DNA of 15,407 nucleotides from Oscillospiraceae bacterium (GCA_017400415.1 JAFPTE010000113.1:1-15407); one strand, 5' to 3'; positions 1-7,041 are shown, counted from the first letter of the stretch. Notes: generated by a model not told the origin, from the letters alone. Numbers and translations are program-made.

Positions 1-360
1 ATGACCGACTCCTCCAAGGACTCCGCCAGCTACATGGGCACCGGCGACGCCCTTTACGCCGGCACCAACCAGTTCAACAACGACCCTGGCAGAGTTCCGG
101 AGGCTACGAACTATCTGACCAAGGAGAGGGACGGCTTCATCTGGTCCAAGCTCCGTCAGGTTGCCAAGTATTACCTTTACAGCATGAGCCGCTCCAACCT
201 GGTGAACGGCCTTGCCAAGGATGTGGCTATTGAGGACTTCACCCCCTGGTGGAAGCCCACCGCCATCGCCATAAACGCCGCCGTCGGCGTGCTGGCCCTG
301 GGGTGCCTGGCCATGTTCTGCGTGACCGCTCTCAATGAGCGGAAAAAGGAGGACAGATAA
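1..360 (+). CDS. GH3 glycosidase, C-terminal fragment with membrane anchor (5' end outside window)
   Basis: This is the end of a gene that starts before the window; the ATG at base 1 is an internal Met, not a start. The first residues (MTDSS) align with ITDCS around the catalytic Asp of the complete GH3 enzyme at 2170-5115, so Asp3 (bases 7-9) is the predicted nucleophile. The ends also match: an amphipathic stretch (residues 48-80), then a TPWW motif, one transmembrane helix (about 86-110) and a basic tail. The other gene shows the same order, including ITPWW. The missing part should carry the sandwich and FnIII domains and most of the barrel. The stop codon abuts the ATG of the next gene, so the two are probably cotranscribed and translationally coupled. 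It probably acts outside the membrane on beta-linked glucose- or xylose-type sugars; substrate unknown. Confidence 0.8.
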   Translation: MTDSSKDSASYMGTGDALYAGTNQFNNDPGRVPEATNYLTKERDGFIWSKLRQVAKYYLYSMSRSNLVNGLAKDVAIEDFTPWWKPTAIAINAAVGVLALGCLAMFCVTALNERKKEDR

Positions 361-768
361 ATGTTTAAGAACAGAAAGCTGGGCTTTTATCTGACCTTCG
401 GCGCCGCCTGTCTGGCAGTTCTGGCGGCGGCCGCCTATCTCGTCGTCTACGCCGGGACCGCCGACCCTGTCAGCGGCAACTGGGACAGAGTTTTCTCCTG
501 GCTGACCTTCGGCTTTTTGCTGGGCGGGGCCGCAGTGAGCCTCTGCGGTGAGCTCTTCCGCATCCGCATCGTGCCCATAGCCGCCGCCGCACTGTACGGG
601 GTGGCTCTGGCAAACCACCTGGTGGAGACCGCCTACCCTCTGGCGGACGTGCTCACCCGGGTCCCCTTCTTCGGGGGCAATCCCACTCTGGCCATCGCCT
701 TTGCAGCGGTGCTTCTCATCGTGGCCATCGTCCACACCGTGGGCGCTTTTATGGAACATAATAATTAA
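361..768 (+). CDS. Small four-helix integral membrane protein, unknown function
   Basis: A 135-aa protein I do not recognise as a named family. Hydrophobic stretches at about 8-30, 43-63, 68-88 and 108-131 predict four membrane helices. A short Gly/Asp loop (31-42) follows helix 1 and a Pro/Gly loop (91-107) precedes helix 4. No catalytic motif is visible. The start is firm: AAGGAGG at 346-352 lies 8 nt before the ATG, inside the end of the GH3 gene, and the ATG directly follows the GH3 stop. The lipoprotein gene follows after 15 nt. The packing suggests a membrane partner of the anchored GH3 enzymes or of the lipoprotein. That role is inference from position only. Confidence 0.8.
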   Translation: MFKNRKLGFYLTFGAACLAVLAAAAYLVVYAGTADPVSGNWDRVFSWLTFGFLLGGAAVSLCGELFRIRIVPIAAAALYGVALANHLVETAYPLADVLTRVPFFGGNPTLAIAFAAVLLIVAIVHTVGAFMEHNN

Positions 769-783
769 TCGGAGGAACGAAAA

Positions 784-2112
784 ATGAAGAGATTCTTAGC
801 ACTTATTCTGGCTCTTGTCATGGTCTTCGCTCTGGCCGCCTGCAGCGGCAACACCGAGGGTGACAAGAAGGAGGAGCAGAAGGGCAGCGAGCCCGCCGCC
901 GAGACCAAGACCTATCAGTTCGAGGGCACCTTTGAGGAGCAGGGCGAGTTCGCCTCCATGCTGAACGCCGCCTTCCTGCTGAACCTCAATGCCGACGGCA
1001 CCGCCGTCGTTGACAAGTACGACTTCGGCAGGTATGACGCTTCCGACTTTGCCTCTAACCCCACCTACACCCAGTCCTACCTTTCCGGCACCTGGAAGCA
1101 GGTCCAGAAGGACGGCGTTGACTGCCTGCAGATCAAGCTGGCCTACAAGGACGCCTCCGGCAACGAGTCCAACGGCACCACCAACTATGCCTATGACGTG
1201 GCCGGCCAGTACTCCTTTGACATGAGCTACCCCGTGGTGCCCGGGCAGTCCTACACCCGCACCGCCACCATGACCGGCAAGGAGGGCACCCTCTATGCCG
1301 ACAAGAACGCCTTCATCCAGGCCCACAAGGCCACCTTCACCGCCCCTGAGCATATCGCCCAGTTCAAGGACGAGAAGGGCAACACCGCTTACCTCCAGGC
1401 CGACGGCAACATGCTGGTCTACGGCGGCTACGATAAGTTTGCCGAGGGCAAGTGGAGCCGTGACGCCCAGGGCGTGAAGATCTCCATCGGCGGCACCCCC
1501 GTTGAGGTCACCAGCGACGGCAAGAAGGCCTCCTTCAAGGTTGAGCGCACCATGGGCGACAACACCATGGAGTACACCCTGACCTGCGACGATATCAGCG
1601 TTCTGCCCGCTCCCCAGGTTGCCGAGAACGCCCCCTACACCGCCACCGTCTCCATGGGCGGCCGTGACACCACCGCTGAGCTCACCCTGAACGATGACGG
1701 CACCGCCAACTTCAAGGTCTTCACCAATATGGCCTGCACCTACAAGAAGATCGGCTCCGCCGTTGTCCTCTCCGCCGACGCAAGCAAGCTTGAGGGCTAT
1801 GCCGCCCAGATCTGGCCCAACGTCTCCCATGCCTTCATCATCAACGATGACCACAGCATGAAGAGCATCAAGAACGCCTACGAGGCCGGCTCCCTGGCTC
1901 TCCTGCTCCTGGACGACACCGCCATGCGGGTCGAGTTCCCCTCCTACAAGATGGCTCGTGAGGGCTTCACCTACACCCTGTCCGAGGACGGCAAGACCCT
2001 GAACGTGACCGCCCCCGACGCCGAGACTCTTGGCGCTTTCTCCCAGATCTGGCAGGCATCCGGCTCCGCCAAGTGGACCATCACCGACAACACCGCCGCC
2101 AAGGCCGAGTAA
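784..2112 (+). CDS. Repeat-containing lipoprotein, unknown function
   Basis: A 442-aa secreted lipoprotein. Residues 1-19 form a signal peptide with a lipobox (ALAAC); Cys20 is the predicted lipidated residue, followed by a charged Lys/Glu linker to about 42. The rest is predicted to be beta-rich and seems to hold degenerate repeats. The pattern is a hydrophobic strand, a turn with DG, aromatic residues, then G-x-W or similar. Examples are near 66-106 (NADGTA then GTW), 204-226 (QADGNM then GKW) and 300-325 (NDDGTA then a Tyr-Lys strand). A fourth, weaker example is near 397-432. No enzyme motif is visible. GGAGG at 771-775 lies 8 nt before the ATG. Flanked by two GH3 enzymes, it may bind glycan or hold an enzyme complex on the surface, but this is only context. 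Codon use is strongly biased, which suggests high expression. Confidence 0.85.
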   Translation: MKRFLALILALVMVFALAACSGNTEGDKKEEQKGSEPAAETKTYQFEGTFEEQGEFASMLNAAFLLNLNADGTAVVDKYDFGRYDASDFASNPTYTQSYLSGTWKQVQKDGVDCLQIKLAYKDASGNESNGTTNYAYDVAGQYSFDMSYPVVPGQSYTRTATMTGKEGTLYADKNAFIQAHKATFTAPEHIAQFKDEKGNTAYLQADGNMLVYGGYDKFAEGKWSRDAQGVKISIGGTPVEVTSDGKKASFKVERTMGDNTMEYTLTCDDISVLPAPQVAENAPYTATVSMGGRDTTAELTLNDDGTANFKVFTNMACTYKKIGSAVVLSADASKLEGYAAQIWPNVSHAFIINDDHSMKSIKNAYEAGSLALLLLDDTAMRVEFPSYKMAREGFTYTLSEDGKTLNVTAPDAETLGAFSQIWQASGSAKWTITDNTAAKAE

Positions 2113-2124
2113 AAAAGCAAAATG

Positions 2125-2152
2125 AGAGCCCGGCTTGCGCTGGGCTCTTTTT
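2125..2152 (+). terminator. Intrinsic terminator between lipoprotein and GH3 genes
   Basis: AGAGCCCGGC (2125-2134) pairs with GCTGGGCTCT (2139-2148), ten pairs including one G-U, with a TTGC loop, followed by a T tract to 2152. It starts 12 nt after the lipoprotein stop and ends 5 nt before the ribosome site of the next gene. It should reduce, but perhaps not abolish, read-through into the GH3 gene. No separate promoter is visible between it and the GH3 start. Confidence 0.75.
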
Positions 2153-2169
2153 CGGAAAAGGAGCATCCT

Positions 2170-5115
2170 ATGAAAAAAGGTCTCATCTGGAAGATACTGA
2201 CCCCCGTGTTTGCGGTGCTGCTCATAGTCTCCATCGTTGCAGTGCCCATAACCTCCTCCATGGCGGCCACCATCAACGTGGCCCTGGGCGCCAAGACCCA
2301 GGAGATAGTTCCCGAGCCCGGCGCCAGCGTCTACTTCGTCTCCAACTTCACCACGGAAGAGGAGCTCACCGCCTTTGAAAAGCAGCTGTGCCGTGATATC
2401 GAGTCCGAGGGCGCAGCCCTGCTCATCAACCGTGACAACACCCTGCCCCTGGCTAAGGGCACCAAGTTTACCCCCTTCTCCCAGTCCAGCTTCAACCTGC
2501 TCTACGGCGGCACCGGCTCCGGCCAGGTCTCCGCTGACGACGCAGTCTCCCTGAAGGCCGCCTTTGACGAGGTCTTCGGCGAGGGCAGCGTGAACCTGGA
2601 GCAGTGGAAGTTCTACGCCACCACCAAGCACAAGAGAGTGAACGCCGCCACCACCGGCGGCAACCAGGGCCAGTACCGCATTGACGAGGTGCCCTGGAAC
2701 GAGTACCCCGCCGCACTGAAGAACACCTGGGCAAACTACGGCGACGTGGCCCTGGTGGTCCTGGCCCGCTCCGGCGGCGAGGGCGCCGACCTGCCCTCCG
2801 GCCTGAAGGAACTGGAGCCCTACATGACCGACGGCGACTATCTGCGCCTCTGCAAGGAAGAGGTGGAGATGTTCGAAAACCTGGAGCAGCTCAAGAAGAA
2901 CGGCACCTTCAAGAAGATCGTGGTCCTTCTGAACTCCTCCAACGCCCTGCAGCTGGACTTCGTGGATAAGTACGGCATCGACGCCGTCCTCTGGATCGGC
3001 GACGTGGGCATGACCGGCATCTACGGCGTGGCCGATATTCTGGCCGGAAACGTGAACCCCTCCGGCCGCATTGTGGACACCTTCATGAAGAACAACCACG
3101 CCGCCCCTGCCATGGCCAACTTCGGCGCATATAAGTACACCAACGGCGCCGACTACGGCGTGGCCACCGCCCAGAACAACACGGACCCCGGCATCGACAA
3201 GTGCAACTCCGACTTCGTCGTGTACCAGGAGGGCATTTACGTGGGCTACCGCTACTTTGAGACCCGGTATGAGGACTACGTTCTGAACCGGGGCAACGCC
3301 GGCAGCTACAACTACTATGACGACGTGGCCTTCCCCTTCGGCTTCGGCCTTTCCTACACGGACTTTGAGTACTCCAACTTCAAGGTCACCGAGGAGGGCG
3401 CCTCCTTCAAGGTGGAGGTGGACGTGAAGAACACCGGCTCTGTGGACGGCAAGCACACCGTTCAGATCTATTTCCAGTCCCCCTACACCGAGTATGACAA
3501 AAAGAACCTGGTTGAGAAGGCCGCCGTAGAGATCTGCGGCTTCGACAAGAAGATGATCCGGGCCGGTCACACCGAGCACTTTTCCATCACCGTGGAGAAG
3601 GCGGACCTGACCAGCTACGACCATCTGGGCGCCAAGACCTACATCCTGGAGGATGGGGACTATTACTTCACCGTGGGCAAGGACGCCCATGACGCAGTGA
3701 ACAACATCCTGGCCGCCAAGGGCGCCGATTCCTCCCGCATGTCCGGCACCGGCAATGCTGCCCTCACCGGCAAGTGGACCAATTCCACATTTGACAAGAC
3801 CACCTACGCCGTCTCCTCCGTCACCGGCAAGCCTATCACCAACCTCTTTGAGAACGCCGACCTGAATAAGTACGCCGGCGCCGAGGGCCAGACCGTGACC
3901 TATCTGAGCCGTCAGGACTGGCAGGGCACCTGGCCCACCACCCAGTCTCTGCATATCACCGCCCAGATGTGGGCTGACGGACTTACCCACGAGGAGAGCG
4001 GCCGCCAGGCCATCGTGGAGCAGATGAAGGCCAAGTACTATCCCGGTGCCTCCATGCCCGCCCTGGGCGTCTCCGGCAGTCTGAACGCCGGCGACCTGGC
4101 CATGGCCGAGTATGACGACCCCCGCTGGGCCCAGCTTGTGAGCCAGGTGCCCTACAGGGAGATGACCAACCTCATCTACAACGGCTTCCATCTGACCCAG
4201 CCCGTGCCCTCCATCAACCTGCCCGGCACCAATGACGAGAACGGACCCCAGGGCTTCACCAAGAGCCTTATGGGCGGCTCCTCCGCCATGGCCTACACCT
4301 CCGAGGACGTGATGGCCGCCACCTATAACCTGAAGCTCATCGAGGATATGGGCCACTGCATCGGCGAGGACTTCCTCCACGCCACGGACGGCTCCGGCAC
4401 CGTGTTCTCCGGCATCTACGGCCCCGGCGCCAATATCCACAGAACTCCCTACTCCGGCCGCAACTTTGAGTATTACTCCGAGGACGGCTGGGTTGCAGGA
4501 CGGGTCTCTGCCGTTGAGGTGGCCGCCATTCAGGACAGAGGCGTCTACGTCTTCACCAAGCACTTCGCCCTGAACGATCAGGAGGAGGGCCGCTACGGCA
4601 TCTCCACCTGGTCTAACGAGCAGGCTATCCGTGAGCTGTACCTGGAGGGCTTCGAGGGAAGCATCGTCCGGGGCGGCGGCATGGGCGTCATGAGCTCCTT
4701 CAACCGCCTGGGCGTGGTCTGGTCCGGCGCTCATCACGGCCTTATGACCGGCATCCTCCGGGATGAGTGGGGCATGAAGGGCGCCGCCATCACGGACTGC
4801 TCCGTCTTCGCCAAGTACATGGACTACCGCTTCGGCGTCCTGGCAGGCCAGGACCTGTGGGACGGCCACGGCTCCGGCATGGCTACCCTGGACGGCCTTG
4901 ATAAGGATCCCGCCATCGTCACCGCCGTGCAGAAGGCTGTCAGCCATATCTGCTACTCCATCTGCCACAGCCACGCCATGAACGTGGGCAACGCCACTAT
5001 CCGGGTCATCACCCCCTGGTGGCAGCTGGCTCTGTACGCCCTCATCGGCGTCTTTGCAGTGCTCACCGCTCTGGGCGCCTTCATGTGGCTCCGCTCCGGT
5101 AAAAAGTCAAAGTAA
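2170..5115 (+). CDS. Circularly permuted, doubly membrane-anchored GH3 glycosidase
   Basis: A 981-aa exo-glycosidase of family GH3, probably beta-glucosidase- or xylosidase-like. Domain order is reversed relative to classical GH3. It runs: membrane helix (about 8-33); alpha/beta sandwich domain (65-310) with the GGTGSG turn and the GGEGAD motif (Glu204, likely acid/base); the YQEGIYVGYR and GFGLSYT motifs (352-396); an FnIII-like domain (410-505); a linker; then the TIM barrel (600-890). The barrel shows GRNFE (763-767), KHFALND (797-803) and ITD with predicted nucleophile Asp876. A second helix (about 951-974) precedes a basic tail, so the enzyme body should lie outside the cell, tethered at both ends. 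The usual DGP substrate motif reads NGP (691-693). Start chosen at 2170: AAGGAG at 2158-2163 lies 6 nt upstream, whereas the in-frame ATG at 2122 falls at the terminator. Reversed order is known for some rumen-bacterial GH3 enzymes. Substrate uncertain. Confidence 0.9.
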   Translation: MKKGLIWKILTPVFAVLLIVSIVAVPITSSMAATINVALGAKTQEIVPEPGASVYFVSNFTTEEELTAFEKQLCRDIESEGAALLINRDNTLPLAKGTKFTPFSQSSFNLLYGGTGSGQVSADDAVSLKAAFDEVFGEGSVNLEQWKFYATTKHKRVNAATTGGNQGQYRIDEVPWNEYPAALKNTWANYGDVALVVLARSGGEGADLPSGLKELEPYMTDGDYLRLCKEEVEMFENLEQLKKNGTFKKIVVLLNSSNALQLDFVDKYGIDAVLWIGDVGMTGIYGVADILAGNVNPSGRIVDTFMKNNHAAPAMANFGAYKYTNGADYGVATAQNNTDPGIDKCNSDFVVYQEGIYVGYRYFETRYEDYVLNRGNAGSYNYYDDVAFPFGFGLSYTDFEYSNFKVTEEGASFKVEVDVKNTGSVDGKHTVQIYFQSPYTEYDKKNLVEKAAVEICGFDKKMIRAGHTEHFSITVEKADLTSYDHLGAKTYILEDGDYYFTVGKDAHDAVNNILAAKGADSSRMSGTGNAALTGKWTNSTFDKTTYAVSSVTGKPITNLFENADLNKYAGAEGQTVTYLSRQDWQGTWPTTQSLHITAQMWADGLTHEESGRQAIVEQMKAKYYPGASMPALGVSGSLNAGDLAMAEYDDPRWAQLVSQVPYREMTNLIYNGFHLTQPVPSINLPGTNDENGPQGFTKSLMGGSSAMAYTSEDVMAATYNLKLIEDMGHCIGEDFLHATDGSGTVFSGIYGPGANIHRTPYSGRNFEYYSEDGWVAGRVSAVEVAAIQDRGVYVFTKHFALNDQEEGRYGISTWSNEQAIRELYLEGFEGSIVRGGGMGVMSSFNRLGVVWSGAHHGLMTGILRDEWGMKGAAITDCSVFAKYMDYRFGVLAGQDLWDGHGSGMATLDGLDKDPAIVTAVQKAVSHICYSICHSHAMNVGNATIRVITPWWQLALYALIGVFAVLTALGAFMWLRSGKKSK

Positions 5116-5133
5116 CCTCCCACTTCCTCTCAT

Positions 5134-5168
5134 AAAAATGTGCCCGGCTGGATCTTCCAGCCGGGCAC
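5134..5168 (-). terminator. Strong hairpin in convergent intergenic region, T tract on minus strand
   Basis: A perfect 12-bp stem (5140-5151 with 5157-5168, GTGCCCGGCTGG arm) with an ATCTT loop. On the minus strand it is followed by A then five T, so it is a good second terminator for the kinase operon. On the plus strand there is no T tract, so it would be at best a weak terminator or mRNA 3' end for the GH3 gene 25 nt upstream. Confidence 0.7.
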
Positions 5169-5196
5169 GACCATTGATAAACTGAATTATAAATCG

Positions 5197-5225
5197 TTTT
5201 TGCCGGGGCTTAGCCCCGAAAAAAA
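5197..5225. other. GC-core inverted repeat flanked by T and A tracts
   Basis: CGGGGC (5204-5209), loop TTA, GCCCCG (5213-5218), with five T on the left and seven A on the right. The A/T tracts can extend the pairing around a two-base bulge. In neither direction is the core followed by a T tract, so it is not a classical terminator by itself. It lies directly beyond the T tract of the kinase-operon terminator and may act with it. Confidence 0.4.
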
Positions 5226-5245
5226 CACCCTATATTAATATAGGG
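5219..5245 (-). terminator. Terminator overlapping the end of the histidine kinase gene
   Basis: A perfect 18-nt palindrome, CCCTATATTAATATAGGG (5228-5245), followed on the minus strand by TG and seven T (5225-5219). The stem is formed by the last sense codons and stop codon of the kinase gene. The stem is AT-rich, so it may be weak alone; the stronger hairpin at 5140-5168 lies downstream. Confidence 0.6.
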
Positions 5246-6252
5246 AGACTCACCCTGAAAACTGCGCCGCCGTCCGGGGCGTTTTCGCAGGAAACCGTTC
5301 CGCCGTGGCAGGTGACGATGTCCTTCACAAGGGCCAGGCCCAGGCCGTTTCCGGCGCCGGTGCGGGCCTTGTCCGCCCGGTAAAACTTCTCAAAGGCCCG
5401 GGAGAGGGCCTCCTGCGAGAGGCCGGGTCCATGGTCCCGGACGGTGAAAAGAGCACCCTGGGGCCCCTCTGAAAGGCTCAGGGAGACTGTGCCGCCCTCC
5501 GGCGAGAACTTCACTGCGTTATCGATGAGGTTTGTCCAGACCTCCCGGAGAAGGTCGGCGCTGCCGGAGACAGTGACAGCCTCCAGCTCCGCCTCCGGAG
5601 TGATGCTCCGCTCGCTCCAGGCACTCTCCAGGTCCAGAACGCACTGGCGTATCTGCCGGTCCAGCCGGACAGGGGAGCGCTCAATCGCCTGGCTGCCGTT
5701 TTCCAGCCGGGAGAGGAGCAGGATGCTTTCCGTAAGCCGCCCCAGCCGCCGGGAGGCGGAGGAAAGGCGCTGTGAGTACTCCCGCCGCTCCTCCGTGGAG
5801 AGGTTATCCCGGCCCAGGAGGGCACCGTAGCCCTCCATAGCCGCCAGGGGGGTCTTGAACTGGTGGGACACGCTGGAGATGAAGTCGGACCGCATGAGCT
5901 CCGTGCCCTCCAGCTCCCGGGCCATGCGGTTGAAGCTCCGGGTCATGTCCCCCAGCTCCGCCGGTGCATTGTCCTCCGGCAGGCGGACGCTGTAATCCCC
6001 GCCGGCCACCTTTTCCATGGCGCCGGAGAGCTCCCCGAACCGGGAGAAGAGCCGCCGGCTCACAGCTGCGGCCAGAAGGGTGCCCAGCAGGGCCACCGAG
6101 AGCACATAGGCAATGCCCAGCACCACCGGCGCCGCATTCAGAAGGTCCAGGAGCATGAGTATAAGGAATACCGCCCCCACCAGAGTGTTCACGGCGAAGT
6201 TGATAAGGAAGATGGCGCCGATGAACAGCCGGCTCAGCCGAAGACTTTTCAT
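5230..6252 (-). CDS. Two-component sensor histidine kinase (HisKA type)
   Basis: A 340-aa membrane kinase. Two hydrophobic segments (about 8-35 and 41-63) are separated by only a few residues, so there is almost no outside sensor domain. Input probably comes from the membrane or a partner protein. A HAMP-like linker (64-117) follows. The HisKA domain has the H-box SVSHQFKTPL with phospho-acceptor His130. The HATPase domain shows an N-box (NLIDNAVKFS, 241-250), a DHGPG box (273-277) and GNGLGLAL (301-308). Gln rather than Glu follows the His; similar SHQFKTPL boxes are known in Firmicutes kinases. The start at 6252 was chosen because its ATG overlaps the regulator stop as ATGA and opens on a basic, membrane-type N-terminus. 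The frame is open another 43 codons upstream, but that stretch is non-native. It should phosphorylate the adjacent response regulator. Confidence 0.92.
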   Translation of the reverse strand: MKSLRLSRLFIGAIFLINFAVNTLVGAVFLILMLLDLLNAAPVVLGIAYVLSVALLGTLLAAAVSRRLFSRFGELSGAMEKVAGGDYSVRLPEDNAPAELGDMTRSFNRMARELEGTELMRSDFISSVSHQFKTPLAAMEGYGALLGRDNLSTEERREYSQRLSSASRRLGRLTESILLLSRLENGSQAIERSPVRLDRQIRQCVLDLESAWSERSITPEAELEAVTVSGSADLLREVWTNLIDNAVKFSPEGGTVSLSLSEGPQGALFTVRDHGPGLSQEALSRAFEKFYRADKARTGAGNGLGLALVKDIVTCHGGTVSCENAPDGGAVFRVSLPILI

Positions 6253-6917
6253 TCCGTCACCGCCTTGTAGCCGATGCCCCGGACCGTGACGATCCTGAAG
6301 TCCGGAAAGTCCCGGAGCTTTGACCGCAGGGAGGAGATGTGCACCTCCAGGGTCCGCTGGTCCCCTCCGTCCATGCCCCACACGTCGTCCAGAAGCTGGT
6401 CGTGGGAGAAGATGCGTCCGGGCTCCGAGAGGAGCTTGAAGAGCAGGAAGAACTCCTTCTTCCGAAGCTCCAGCCTTTTGTCCCCTCTGGTGACGGTGAG
6501 AGTGTCGCAGTCCAGCACCGTGTCGCCGATGTAGGCCCGGCGGGAGGCCACCATCCGGCTCCGGCGCAGCAGAGCCTCCACCCGCAGCACCATCTCGTCA
6601 ATGTCGATGGGCTTTACCATATAGTCGTCGGCCCCGGAGGTGAAGCCCTCCCGCTTGTCCCGACCGGTGCCCAGGGCGGTTATGAGCAGAATGGGCATGG
6701 AGAAGCCGGACTGCCGCAGCTCCCTTGTGAGCTCCCAGCCGTCCATTTTCGGCATGAGCACGTCGCTTATGACAAGGTCGATATTCTCTCTGTCCGTGAT
6801 TTCAAGGGCCTGGGCTCCGTCCCGGGCCGGTATGGGCTCGTAGCCGGAGGAGCGCAGAACGGCGCAGAAGAGCTCCCGCAGCTGCCGGTCATCCTCGCAG
6901 ACAAGTATTTTAAACAT
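6249..6917 (-). CDS. OmpR/PhoB-family response regulator
   Basis: A 222-aa DNA-binding response regulator. The receiver domain (1-115) shows the acidic pair Asp9/Asp10, phospho-acceptor Asp52 in ISDVLMPKMDG, Thr80 and Lys102 in VKP. The winged-helix output domain (about 125-220) has the KKEFFLLF helix, the recognition segment TLEVHISSLRSKL and the typical ending VRGIGYKAV. The start is supported by GAGGTGAG (plus-strand complement 6921-6928) close to the ATG. It is the first gene of a two-gene operon with the histidine kinase (4-nt overlap). It faces a CotH-family kinase gene across 146 bp containing repeat sequences, so control of itself and of that gene is the simplest guess. No signal can be deduced. 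Confidence 0.94.
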   Translation of the reverse strand: MFKILVCEDDRQLRELFCAVLRSSGYEPIPARDGAQALEITDRENIDLVISDVLMPKMDGWELTRELRQSGFSMPILLITALGTGRDKREGFTSGADDYMVKPIDIDEMVLRVEALLRRSRMVASRRAYIGDTVLDCDTLTVTRGDKRLELRKKEFFLLFKLLSEPGRIFSHDQLLDDVWGMDGGDQRTLEVHISSLRSKLRDFPDFRIVTVRGIGYKAVTE

Positions 6918-6942
6918 AGTCTCACCTCGGTTTCATAATACA

Positions 6943-6961
6943 AAGTAAACCCTAAGTGAGC
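6943..6961. promoter_or_regulatory. Candidate OmpR-type direct repeat
   Basis: AAGTAAAC (6943-6950) and AAGTGAGC (6954-6961) are 11 bp apart, start to start, and match at 6 of 8 positions. The 11-bp period is typical of OmpR/PhoB-family sites. It lies 26-44 bp upstream of the response regulator start, where binding could control the regulator's own promoter. Inference from spacing only. Confidence 0.35.
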
Positions 6962-7026
6962 CTCAAATGCAACGAAATCAGCATACTTTATCGGTTTTGC
7001 CGCACGGATTTCAGACTGATTTGAGG
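6961..7026. repeat. Bipartite inverted repeat in the divergent regulator/cotH region
   Basis: The left arm is CCTCAAAT (6961-6968), 5 nt, GAAATC (6974-6979). The right arm, read on the other strand, is CCTCAAAT (7026-7019), 6 nt, GAAATC (7012-7007). The centre of symmetry is near 6993, midway between the two divergent genes. It could be a pair of operator sites for a regulator acting on both promoters. If transcribed it could instead form a leader hairpin. Confidence 0.55.
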
Positions 7027-7035
7027 TAAGAGGCG

Positions 7036-7041
7036 TAATAT
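7036..7041 (+). promoter_or_regulatory. Possible -10 element for the cotH-like gene
   Basis: TAATAT lies 22 nt before the ATG at 7064. No good -35 is present at 16-18 bp spacing, so if real this promoter probably needs an activator such as the adjacent response regulator. A start site this close would leave only a short leader containing AAGGAGG (7050-7056). Weak evidence. Confidence 0.25.

Noticed and set aside
2122..2169. Earlier in-frame ATG giving a GH3 protein 16 residues longer
   Set aside because: That ATG lies just before and its codons run through the terminator hairpin; it lacks a ribosome site, whereas 2170 has AAGGAG at the right distance followed by a basic, membrane-type N-terminus.
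796..4974. A stop-free minus-strand frame of 1392 codons opposite the lipoprotein and GH3 genes
   Set aside because: It is in exact codon register with both sense genes, so its stops could only arise from sense TTA, CTA or TCA codons, which these biased genes avoid. It ends at the TTA for Leu5 of the lipoprotein. Its product is Gly/Val/Ala/His-rich with no domain, no signal peptide and no ribosome site.
6253..6381. 43-codon N-terminal extension of the histidine kinase
   Set aside because: It lies wholly inside the response regulator gene, is Gly/Pro/His-rich, and the start at 6252 overlaps the regulator stop as ATGA.
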